A program made the position numbers and the translations under genes. The notes under the pieces were generated by a model that was given only the letters and a program-made list of their open reading frames with translations, was not told the origin of the DNA and ran no database searches. Source: Sphaerotilus natans (GTDB lineage Bacteria > Pseudomonadota > Gammaproteobacteria > Burkholderiales > Burkholderiaceae_C). From it: 64,000 nucleotides of DNA. Shown piece by piece: positions 8,091 through 15,583 of this stretch; the stretch's first letter is position 1, and every line of letters begins with the position of its first letter. Where the stretch lies: assembly GCF_900156335.1 (NCBI RefSeq), contig NZ_FTMZ01000008.1, positions 97,241 to 161,240 on the forward strand. Reading direction: 5' to 3'.

Positions 8091-9539
8091 ATGACATTTC
8101 CGCCGCTTGATGTCCGCGACATCGCGTTCATTGGATTTCTGGTCTACCTGCTGCTGCCGCTGGGAACGGCGGTGATCCTGAGCGGACAAGACCGGCGAGG
8201 TCGTCTGATGCAGTGGTGCTGGGGAAGCGGCCTGCTGAGCCTGCTGCCGCTGATTGCATCGATCGGTGCACACCAGATCCCTCGGGCGCTGCTGTCGGTC
8301 GGGTTCGGCCTGGGCTTTCTGGGCATGTTGCTGCGCATCAATGCGCTGCGCGGCCATCTGGAGGCGCGCCGCCAGCGGGGGCGGCTGGTGATGCTCTGCG
8401 TGATCCTGACCCTGGGTTCCGAAGCGATCGGGCTGCTGGGTCTTGCGCTTCAGCTGGCGTATGTCGCGGCCGTTCAGGCGCTGGGCGGGTTCTGGATCAC
8501 CCGACTGGCCTGGCAACTGGGTATCCGACTGCCCAGCCGCAGTGCGCGGGCCATGGCGCTGGCCTACGGTGTCGGCACGCTGGTGTTGCTGTGGCGTGGG
8601 CTGATGATTCTGGTCGAGCACAGCCAAGGGGCGCGCGTGGACGCGCTCGCGCAGGGCGGGCATTCCCTGGTGCTGGCCTTGCTCGTGCTGATGACGGGCA
8701 TCTTCAGCAACATTGCCTACATCGGCATCACCCTCGAAGGCGTGCGCGCCCGGGAGCGGGCGCGCGAGCTGGAGGCTGCGCAGGCCGCCGTGGCGCAGCG
8801 CCAGAGCGAAGCGCAGTCAGGCCAGCTGCGCGAGCTGCTGCGCGAGCGCGACGACATGCTGCACCTGCTGGCCCACGAAGTGCGTCAACCGCTCAACAAC
8901 GCCTCGGCGGCCCTGCAGAGCGCCCGCAGCGCCGCCGTTCGCACGCTCGGCGACGACACGGACGCCGCCCCACTGCTGGGGCGACTCGACCGCGCAGGCA
9001 GCGTCATCCAGCAGATCACCAGCATCCTCGACAACACCTTGACGGCCTCCAGCCTGCTGTCGACCGACAGTCGGCTGGCCCCTGTCGAAGCGGACCTGCC
9101 CTCGCTCATCGAGCTGTGCCTGGCCGACCTGGCGCCCAGTCAGCGGGCCCGTGTGCAGGTCGAACACGACGCGGGCCTGCGCACGGCCTCGTTCGATCCC
9201 GGCCTGCTGCGCCTGGCGCTGCGCAACCTGCTGGTCAACGCGCTGAACCACACGCCGGCGCACACGCCGATCGTGTTGCGCGTGAGCGAGCAGGACGAGC
9301 CGCTGGCGGTGCTGCTGGAAGTGATCGACCAGGGGCCGGGCTTTGCGCCCGCGCTGCGTGAGCGTGCGTTCGAGCGCGGAGTGCGCGGCCCCCGCAGCAC
9401 CGGACTCGGCCTGGGGCTCTACATCGTGCAGCGCGTCGCCGAGCTGCACCGCGGCCGCATCGAGATCCTGCCTCGGGACGTGCCTGGCGACACCGGCACG
9501 CGGATGCGCCTGACGCTGCCACAGGGCCTGATGGACTGA
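8091..9539 (+). CDS. Membrane sensor histidine kinase
   Basis: The 482-residue protein has about six or seven membrane helices in residues 10-215 and a charged coiled-coil linker (about 217-255). The HisKA dimerisation domain carries LLAHEVRQPLNNA with phospho-acceptor His262. The ATPase domain shows an N-box at LLVNALNH (Asn383), a G1 box DQGPGF and a G2 box GLGLGLYIVQ. The sensor part is integral to the membrane and has no obvious periplasmic domain. The ATG at 8,091 has no clear Shine-Dalgarno; an in-frame GTG at 8,055 is the alternative. It converges on the response regulator gene with 11 bases between the stops, and the two probably form a pair. Confidence 0.85.
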   Translation: MTFPPLDVRDIAFIGFLVYLLLPLGTAVILSGQDRRGRLMQWCWGSGLLSLLPLIASIGAHQIPRALLSVGFGLGFLGMLLRINALRGHLEARRQRGRLVMLCVILTLGSEAIGLLGLALQLAYVAAVQALGGFWITRLAWQLGIRLPSRSARAMALAYGVGTLVLLWRGLMILVEHSQGARVDALAQGGHSLVLALLVLMTGIFSNIAYIGITLEGVRARERARELEAAQAAVAQRQSEAQSGQLRELLRERDDMLHLLAHEVRQPLNNASAALQSARSAAVRTLGDDTDAAPLLGRLDRAGSVIQQITSILDNTLTASSLLSTDSRLAPVEADLPSLIELCLADLAPSQRARVQVEHDAGLRTASFDPGLLRLALRNLLVNALNHTPAHTPIVLRVSEQDEPLAVLLEVIDQGPGFAPALRERAFERGVRGPRSTGLGLGLYIVQRVAELHRGRIEILPRDVPGDTGTRMRLTLPQGLMD

Positions 9540-9550
9540 CGGCGGAGGGC

Positions 9551-10243
9551 TCAGGCCAGACGCAGTTCGGCGCGGAAGACATAGCCGACCCGCGCGACCG
9601 ACTGCAGCGGCACGATCAGCGTCGTGGCGCGCTCGATGCGTCGGCGCAGCCGGTAGATCGTGCCGTGCAGCCAGTTGTCGTCGTCCTCGGCAGGATCTCG
9701 CCCGAGCCGGCGGCACAGCGTCTCGCGCGTGACCGGCTGGCCGTGCGCCTCGAACAGGCAGTCCATCACCGTCATGTCCCCGTCGCTCAGCTCGATGCGC
9801 GCCAGATCCGGCGCCACCAGCACGCTGGCGCGCCGGTCCAGCACCCATGCCGTCGAGGTCTGCGTCACGGTCGTCGTGCGCCGATGGATCGCACGGATCG
9901 TCAGCAGCACCTGATCGAAGCTCACGGGCTTGGTCAGATACATGTCGGCCCCGGCATCGATCACCGACTTGAAGACGTCCGGCGAGACCTTGCCCGAGAC
10001 GACGACGATGCCGACCTGGGTGCGCCGGCGCAGCAGCCGGATCAGTTGCAGCCCGTCGACCCCCGGCAGCATCAGGTCGATCAGGTAGAAGGCGTAGCCA
10101 TACGGCGCGTCGGTCGTCAGAAGATCATCGCTGTCCGGGTAGGCATCGACACGAATGCCCTGCTCGCGCAGGTGCTGTGCCAGGAATTCGGTGTATTCGG
10201 TGTCGTCATCGATCAAGGCCAATGTGGACGGCAGCAAGGACAT
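9551..10243 (-). CDS. OmpR-like response regulator
   Basis: A 230-residue protein. The receiver domain (residues 1-120) has the acidic cluster IDDD (11-14), phospho-acceptor Asp56 in LIDLMLPG and conserved Lys105 in TKP. The C-terminal region (about 130-230) is a winged-helix DNA-binding domain ending in SVARVGYVF, where the family usually has RGxGYxF. It is the third minus-strand gene after the PPTase and thioesterase genes (90-base gap) and lies tail to tail with the kinase gene, its likely partner. The shared palindrome-containing promoter regions are candidate targets. Confidence 0.85.
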   Translation of the reverse strand: MSLLPSTLALIDDDTEYTEFLAQHLREQGIRVDAYPDSDDLLTTDAPYGYAFYLIDLMLPGVDGLQLIRLLRRRTQVGIVVVSGKVSPDVFKSVIDAGADMYLTKPVSFDQVLLTIRAIHRRTTTVTQTSTAWVLDRRASVLVAPDLARIELSDGDMTVMDCLFEAHGQPVTRETLCRRLGRDPAEDDDNWLHGTIYRLRRRIERATTLIVPLQSVARVGYVFRAELRLA

Positions 10244-10333
10244 GGAGGCGCAACCACGGAAAGGAGGGGGACGGAAGGATGAATCCCGGGTGTCATGTTC
10301 TTGTCAACGGATTCGGATTCATCTCGATGCATG

Positions 10334-11176
10334 TTACGGCACCCCGAAGCGGGCAGGCCCGCATGCCTCCTCGACGCGCGTGCTCAGTGCCGCGCGCAAC
10401 AGCAGCTCCGGCTGCCGCCACAGCGCAAAGTGATCACCCGGGACCGATGTCTGCTGAAATCCGCCGCAGGTCCAGTCCGCCCAGCGCGCCACCTGCTCCG
10501 GGTGGGCGTGGCTGTCGTCATGGGCGCCCAGGGCCACGATCGGGCAGTCCAGCCGCCGAGGGCGCGCCGAGCCGCCTGTGACCGCACGCTCGCGCAGGCG
10601 CGCCACCAGGCCGAAGTCGGCTGCCAGCATGGGCAGCAGCAGATCCAGCAGTTCTTCGTGCTCGAACACGGCCGGTGGTGTGCCGCCCAGTTCGCGCAGG
10701 TGCGTCAGCAGGGCTTCGCGGCCGACGCGCTCAGGATCGATGCGTGGCGGGTGCTCCGGGCTGCTGCAGGCCGCCACCACGAGGCGCTGCAACCGCGACT
10801 GCTCGGCGGGTCGCAGCCGGCAGGCCAGCGCATGGGCCAGCAGGGCGCCCATGCTGTAGCCCAGCAGCACAAAAGGCCGATCCAGCCATGGCGTCAACGC
10901 CTCGTGCAGCTCTGCCAGCAACACCTCGGGATCCGTGATGTGGGCTTCGGTGAAGCGGCCCTCGCGCCCCGGCAGCTGGATGGGGCACAGATCGACATCG
11001 GCAGGCACCAGATCAAGCCATGGGCGCCATATCGACGCGGCACCGCCTGCATAGGGCAGGCAGAGCAGCCGCAGCCGTGGTGCCGCGGTCAATCGCGGTC
11101 GCCACAACCAGCGTGAAGTCGAGCCTGAAGTCGGACGCGACGATGTCGCAAGGAGAGGGGCGGCAACAGAAGTCAT
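10334..11176 (-). CDS. Type II thioesterase of NRPS/PKS systems
   Basis: The 280-residue alpha/beta hydrolase has the type II thioesterase opening LCLPYAGGAASIWRPW, the nucleophile elbow GYSMG (Ser108), an acid in GAHDDSH (Asp220 or 221) and His249 in GDHFAL. These enzymes act in the cytoplasm to remove wrong or stalled acyl groups from carrier proteins of non-ribosomal peptide and polyketide synthases. It follows the phosphopantetheinyl transferase gene by 57 bases on the same strand. Both point to a carrier-protein-based synthase, but none is present in this window. Confidence 0.88.
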   Translation of the reverse strand: MTSVAAPLLATSSRPTSGSTSRWLWRPRLTAAPRLRLLCLPYAGGAASIWRPWLDLVPADVDLCPIQLPGREGRFTEAHITDPEVLLAELHEALTPWLDRPFVLLGYSMGALLAHALACRLRPAEQSRLQRLVVAACSSPEHPPRIDPERVGREALLTHLRELGGTPPAVFEHEELLDLLLPMLAADFGLVARLRERAVTGGSARPRRLDCPIVALGAHDDSHAHPEQVARWADWTCGGFQQTSVPGDHFALWRQPELLLRAALSTRVEEACGPARFGVP

Positions 11177-11233
11177 GCCTGGAACCTTGAGGTGGAGAGA
11201 GGGGCAACAGGACGATCAGGAAGATCAGCCAGA

Positions 11234-12010
11234 TCAGCCGGGACTGGACACGCGCCAGGTCAAGTGCTCGTCAGGGTGATGGCGCAGACAGGCCAGCGCC
11301 CAGTGGTGCCCGGCCCCCGCCAGCCCTCCTTGCAGCCAGCCTCGTGCGGGCCAGTCGACCCGCATGTCGTCCGTCGGTGGTGCGCAGGATCGCGCCTGCC
11401 AGCCGGGTCCGACGGGGTCCGGCATCACTTCCAGCTGGTTCGGCTCGATCTGGCCCAGGCCGCACCCCAGGGCCTTGAGCACGGCCTCCTTGAAGGTCCA
11501 GCGCGCCATCAGGAAGTGCTGCTGCGCCTGAGCGTCACCCCCGAGGCCGCGCCAGTCGCGCAGCTCACGCGGGGCCAGGAGCGTCTCGGCCAGATCCTCC
11601 GAAAGAGGCAGTGCATCCAGCCTCTCGATGTCCACGCCGACCTCGCGGTCGCATGCGACCGCCACCGCCACATGGCCTGTGCAGTGCGACAGATTGAAGC
11701 GCAGGGTCTGCCACGCAGGATGGGCGCGGGAACACAGGGCGGGCTTGCCGTGGGTGCCGACGACAAAGCGCCAGGCTTCCGGGGCCTCCGGGGCGTAGCG
11801 GCTGAGCACCCGGCGCAGCAGCCCATGCGCCTGAATGAACAGCACCTGATCGCTCGGGCGGCGCAAGCGCGATGCCCGCGCACGCTCGCCCGCATCCAGC
11901 AGCGTCCAGTCGTCGGTGGCGCTCGAGGTGACAGGCATCAGGTGCAGGTCAATGACACCCGTCTGCAGATCGACCAGTGAGATCTGATTTTCAGGGTCCG
12001 AAGGATTCAT
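11234..12010 (-). CDS. Sfp-type 4'-phosphopantetheinyl transferase
   Basis: The 258-residue protein carries the Sfp-type motif set: GTHGKP (85-90), FNLSHC (105-110), the Mg-binding VGVDIER with Asp127 and Glu129, and WTFKEAVLKALG (171-182). It would move phosphopantetheine from CoA to a serine of carrier-protein domains of NRPS, PKS or fatty-acid synthase. The long two-subdomain form favours secondary-metabolite carriers over AcpS-type housekeeping. It is the first gene of a minus-strand unit (PPTase, thioesterase, regulator) reading out of the AT-rich promoter region. Confidence 0.9.
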   Translation of the reverse strand: MNPSDPENQISLVDLQTGVIDLHLMPVTSSATDDWTLLDAGERARASRLRRPSDQVLFIQAHGLLRRVLSRYAPEAPEAWRFVVGTHGKPALCSRAHPAWQTLRFNLSHCTGHVAVAVACDREVGVDIERLDALPLSEDLAETLLAPRELRDWRGLGGDAQAQQHFLMARWTFKEAVLKALGCGLGQIEPNQLEVMPDPVGPGWQARSCAPPTDDMRVDWPARGWLQGGLAGAGHHWALACLRHHPDEHLTWRVSSPG

Positions 12011-12220
12011 GGAGGGCGTGCGACATCGATCTCAGGCATTTTGCTGCCTAGTGCTGCTTATGCGTGAATTTTTTGGCGTAAATTGATATTTATGGGTACC
12101 AAAATAATAAAAATTACAATTAATCCATGATGAATTCAATCTGATTTTATGTGAGATATTTCTTGTTTTGTGTCAATTTGTGATTTTTATCATCAAGTCT
12201 GACGAGTTGAATAAGATCGA
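12011..12220. promoter_or_regulatory. AT-rich divergent promoter region between PPTase gene and egt operon
   Basis: This 210-base gap is strongly AT-rich. On the plus strand it repeats sequence blocks of the 7,692-8,090 region in the same order: TGATGAATTCA (12,128-12,138), ATTTTA (12,144-12,149), GAGATATT (12,153-12,160) and AGTTGAATAAGATC (12,205-12,218). No gene was seen in it. Confidence 0.55.
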
Positions 12221-12412
12221 TTGTCAGAATTTTCTTGGCGCCCACCAGTCGTCGCGCCATTGCCTGTCATGAACAACGTCATTCTGGGCAACCAATTCCT
12301 GGTCATGGTGGCCGACGAGAGCAGCCCGGCGCTGACGCTGCCCGCCCGCATCTCGCATCTGTCCGGCGTCCACGGCCGGGTGCAGAAGATCGGTCTGCGC
12401 ACCCCGGCCTGA
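12221..12412 (+). CDS. Small ORF directly upstream of egtB, unknown
   Basis: The reading frame gives 63 residues from a TTG at 12,221, or 47 from the ATG at 12,269 (MNNVILGNQFLVMVADESS). Neither start has a good Shine-Dalgarno. The frame ends 3 bases before the egtB start, which suggests translational coupling. The composition is mixed hydrophobic and charged with no membrane helix or known motif. The frame could be a real small protein or only a translated leader. Confidence 0.4.
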   Translation: MSEFSWRPPVVAPLPVMNNVILGNQFLVMVADESSPALTLPARISHLSGVHGRVQKIGLRTPA

Positions 12413-12415
12413 GCG

Positions 12416-13702
12416 ATGACCCGCGCTGCCCCGACCCCGGCGCTGCTGCGCCGCCGCTACCGCGCTGTTCGTGCGGTGACCGAAACCCTGTGCGCGCCGC
12501 TGCTGACCGAGGACTACCAGACCCAGGCCGTCACCGAGGCGAGTCCGCCGAAGTGGCACATCGCCCACGTCACCTGGTTCTTCGAGACCTTCCTGCTCAA
12601 GCCGCACCACCCGGACTACCGGCCAGGGTTCCCGGGCTTCGAGGTGCTGTTCAACTCCTACTACGAGTCGATCGGCAAGTTCCACCCACGCCACCAGCGC
12701 GGTCACCTGGCGCGGCCGTCGGTCGAGGAGGTCTACCGCTACCGCCGCACGGTCGATGCGGCGATGGAAGAACTGTTCGACCTGCTGGAGAACACGCCTG
12801 ACCGCACCTCGGACCCGACGACCACGGCGACGATCTGCGGCTTCATCGAACTCGGCCTGAACCACGAGCAGCAGCACCAGGAACTGCTGTGCATGGACAT
12901 CAAGGCCAACTTTGCGGTCAATCCGCTCAAGCCGGCCTACCGCCGCGACCTGCCGCGCCGCACGGTCGAGGCCACCCGGCCGCTGCGCTGGGTCGAGCAG
13001 GGCGAGGGGCTGCACGAGATCGGCCACGCTCCGGGCAGCGGCTTCGCCTTCGACAACGAGTCGCCGCGCCACCGCGTCTGGCTGAACGGCTACCGCGTCG
13101 CCGACCGGCTGGTGACCAACGGCGAATACCTCGCGTTCATCGCGTCCGGCGCCTACACGCAGGCCGCGCACTGGCTCTCCGACGGCTGGGCGCACATCCG
13201 CCGCCACGACTGGCAGCACCCGCTGTACTGGGAGCGTGACGGGCAGGGCGGCTGGCTGGAGATGACGCTCGGCGGCTGGCGGGCGCTTGACCTGCACGCG
13301 CCGGTCTGCCACGTCAGCTACTACGAGGCCGAGGCCTACGCGCGCTGGGCGGGTCACCGCCTGCCGACCGAGGCGGAACTGGAGGTCGTGCTCGCGCAGC
13401 AGGCACTGCAGGGCAACACCTTCGACCAGGGCTTCCTGCACCCGATGCCCGCCGGGACGGACGGCCAGTGGCACGGCGACCTGTGGACCTGGACCGGCTC
13501 GGCCTACCTGCCGTACCCCGGGTTCAAGCCGCTCGAAGGCTCGGCCGGTGAATACAACGGCAAGTTCATGTGCAACCAGATGGTGCTGCGCGGAGGCTGC
13601 TGCGCCACCTCGCTGGACCACCTGCGCGCCAGCTACCGCAACTTCTTCTACCCGCACGACCGCTGGGCCTTCACCGGCATCCGGCTCGCCGGAGATCTCT
13701 GA
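12416..13702 (+). CDS. egtB: Ergothioneine biosynthesis sulfoxide synthase EgtB
   Basis: A 428-residue enzyme with an N-terminal DinB-like four-helix domain and a C-terminal FGE/sulfatase-modifying domain. The iron ligands are visible as WHIAH near residue 48 and the HX3HXE motif HEQQHQE (His150, His154, Glu156). The C-terminal domain has CHVSYYEAEAYARWAGHRLP and LRASYRNFFYPHDRWAFTGI. EgtB uses non-haem iron and oxygen to join trimethylhistidine (hercynine) to a thiol as a sulfoxide. egtD follows after 55 bases. Whether this EgtB prefers cysteine or gamma-glutamylcysteine cannot be read from the sequence. Confidence 0.93.
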   Translation: MTRAAPTPALLRRRYRAVRAVTETLCAPLLTEDYQTQAVTEASPPKWHIAHVTWFFETFLLKPHHPDYRPGFPGFEVLFNSYYESIGKFHPRHQRGHLARPSVEEVYRYRRTVDAAMEELFDLLENTPDRTSDPTTTATICGFIELGLNHEQQHQELLCMDIKANFAVNPLKPAYRRDLPRRTVEATRPLRWVEQGEGLHEIGHAPGSGFAFDNESPRHRVWLNGYRVADRLVTNGEYLAFIASGAYTQAAHWLSDGWAHIRRHDWQHPLYWERDGQGGWLEMTLGGWRALDLHAPVCHVSYYEAEAYARWAGHRLPTEAELEVVLAQQALQGNTFDQGFLHPMPAGTDGQWHGDLWTWTGSAYLPYPGFKPLEGSAGEYNGKFMCNQMVLRGGCCATSLDHLRASYRNFFYPHDRWAFTGIRLAGDL

Positions 13703-13757
13703 CGGCCCCGGGGCCACGACCCCCTCACCCCTTGCTGACCTCAGGAGGACCTGTCCG

Positions 13758-14726
13758 ATGACCTACCGCTTCCACGACTGCCAGCCCGAGTTCGACGACT
13801 TCCACCACAGCGTGATCAGCGGCCTGTCGGCCAGCCCGAAGCAGATCGCGCCGAAGTTCTTCTACGACGAGGTCGGCTCGAAGATCTTCGATGCGATCTG
13901 CGACCAGCCCGAGTACTACGTGCCCGCCATCGAGCGCAGCATCTTCGAGACCCACGCCGAGGACATCCTGGCGAGCCTGCAGGTCCAGGACTGCCACCTG
14001 ATCGAGCCGGGGGCGGGCAGCAGCGTCAAGGTGCGCTTCCTGCTCGACCGGGTGCGTCCGGCGATGTACGTGCCGATGGACATCTCGGCCGAGCACCTGC
14101 GCGCCTCGGCCGCACGGCTGGCGGCGGACTACCCCGGGCTGCCGGTGCATGCGGTCTGTGTCGACCACACCAAGCCGTATGCGCTGCCGTCCGACATCCC
14201 GGCGACGCGGCGCGTGTTCTTCTACCCCGGCTCCAGCCTGGGCAACTTCGACCCGGCCGAGGCGATCCGCTTCCTGCGCGATCTGCGCAGCAAGGCGGGT
14301 GACGACGGGCGGCTGCTGATCGGCATCGACACCAAGAAGCCCGCCGACGTGCTGAACCTGGCCTACAACGACCCGGCCGGCGTCACCGCGGCCTTCAACC
14401 TCAATCTGCTGGAGCGGCTGCGCAAGGAACTGGCCTCGGATGTCGACCCGGCGCGCTTCGAGCACCGCGCCTTCTACAACGCCGCGCGTGGCCGCATCGA
14501 GATGCACCTCGTCAGCCGCGAAGCGCAGCGCGTGCGGGTCAACGGCAACAGCTTCGACTTCCGGGCCGGCGAATCCATCCACACCGAGAACTCCTACAAG
14601 TACACGCCCGACGAACTCCGGCAGCTTGCCTGGGATGCGGGCTGGGCGGGCGAGAAGGTCTGGCTGGATGACAAGGGTTACTTCAGCGTGCATCTGCTGA
14701 AAGCAAGGCCAGGCGCATGCCGTTGA
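13758..14726 (+). CDS. egtD: L-histidine N-alpha-methyltransferase EgtD
   Basis: The 322-residue protein matches the EgtD/DUF2260 methyltransferase family: PKFFYDEVGSKIFDAICDQP near residue 30, SAM-binding IEPGAGSSVKVRFLLD near 80, and FFYPGSSLGNF near 155. It trimethylates histidine to hercynine, the substrate of EgtB. A strong Shine-Dalgarno AGGAGG lies about 9 bases before the ATG. The 3' end overlaps the next gene by 10 bases, which ties the hydroxylase gene to the ergothioneine operon. Confidence 0.94.
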   Translation: MTYRFHDCQPEFDDFHHSVISGLSASPKQIAPKFFYDEVGSKIFDAICDQPEYYVPAIERSIFETHAEDILASLQVQDCHLIEPGAGSSVKVRFLLDRVRPAMYVPMDISAEHLRASAARLAADYPGLPVHAVCVDHTKPYALPSDIPATRRVFFYPGSSLGNFDPAEAIRFLRDLRSKAGDDGRLLIGIDTKKPADVLNLAYNDPAGVTAAFNLNLLERLRKELASDVDPARFEHRAFYNAARGRIEMHLVSREAQRVRVNGNSFDFRAGESIHTENSYKYTPDELRQLAWDAGWAGEKVWLDDKGYFSVHLLKARPGACR

Positions 14727-15583
14727 TTTGGCGACGGTTGCCGGCTTGGGTTTCCCTGATGGGCGAGCTGGAGTTTTTCATGAAGGTGGCACTCACCTGT
14801 GCCATTTTTCAGGAGATATTTTCTTTCGTGTTTGCCGGGCGTCAGTTTGATTTCTGGTCGCAGGTGCTGATCTATTGGGGGGTCGGATCGGTCTCGTATT
14901 ATCTGCTCGGTTTCCTGATCGAGCGTGGGATCAAGCGTCACAGTGCGCTCAAAGACCGGCTGTGCATCCGGGCCACGCCGGTCAGACCGCAGGCGTTTCC
15001 GGCCTTCACGCTCAAAGGCATCCTCCTCGGGGAGATCCGCGGTTTTCTGGCGGCGCTGGTGATCATCGGCATCACGCGCCCCGTCGAGCGAGAGCCCGAT
15101 TTCCTGGCCAACGTCGCCTGGTTCTTTGCCAGCATCGTGCTGGCCGACTTCCTGTTTTACGTGCAGCACCGGATGCTGCACCGAAAGAAGTTCTTCAAGA
15201 TTCACCGGCGGCATCACGAGTTTCGCGACACCTCCAGCTTCGTGGCCGGACACAAGAGTTTCACGGAATACTGCTTGACTTCGGTGACGGACCTGGCGCT
15301 GTTCCTGATCCTGGGCCGTGATCTGGCGCAGCTCTGTGCCTGGACGCTGGTCGGCAATGCCTACAACCTGGAAGGGCACAGTTCCCTGTCGCTGTTCTAT
15401 GTGGGCACCGATTTCCATGATCGCCACCACACGCACTTCAACCGGAACTTTGGCATCCAGGGTTTCTGGGACAAGATCTTTGGCACCCATGAATGTGCTT
15501 CGATGAATCAGGGGGCGCTGTTCTTGGCGAACCGATTCACCCGTTGGGTGAACACGAGAATTGCACCTCGTGCGACGCCGTGA
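14717..15583 (+). CDS. Fatty acid hydroxylase / sterol desaturase superfamily membrane protein
   Basis: A 288-residue membrane protein with four or so hydrophobic helices and the histidine clusters of the di-iron hydroxylase superfamily: HRMLH, HRRHH, NLEGH and DRHHTHFN. These coordinate a di-iron centre used for hydroxylation or desaturation of lipids or sterol-like substrates. It overlaps egtD by 10 bases, and its TGA overlaps the GTG of the next gene. I cannot assign a substrate. Its place inside an ergothioneine operon is unexpected, because the known pathway needs no such enzyme. Confidence 0.85.
   Translation: MPLIWRRLPAWVSLMGELEFFMKVALTCAIFQEIFSFVFAGRQFDFWSQVLIYWGVGSVSYYLLGFLIERGIKRHSALKDRLCIRATPVRPQAFPAFTLKGILLGEIRGFLAALVIIGITRPVEREPDFLANVAWFFASIVLADFLFYVQHRMLHRKKFFKIHRRHHEFRDTSSFVAGHKSFTEYCLTSVTDLALFLILGRDLAQLCAWTLVGNAYNLEGHSSLSLFYVGTDFHDRHHTHFNRNFGIQGFWDKIFGTHECASMNQGALFLANRFTRWVNTRIAPRATP

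Noticed and set aside
10334..12010. A complete NRPS gene cluster
   Set aside because: Helper genes are present but there is no adenylation, condensation or carrier domain. The only AMP-binding gene (16,924-18,603) is a stand-alone acyl-CoA synthetase of the liu operon.
1..12220. A recent mobile element or genomic island carrying the exporter locus
   Set aside because: No integrase, transposase, inverted repeats or tRNA attachment site was seen. The coding GC looks similar to the rest; only the promoter regions are AT-rich.
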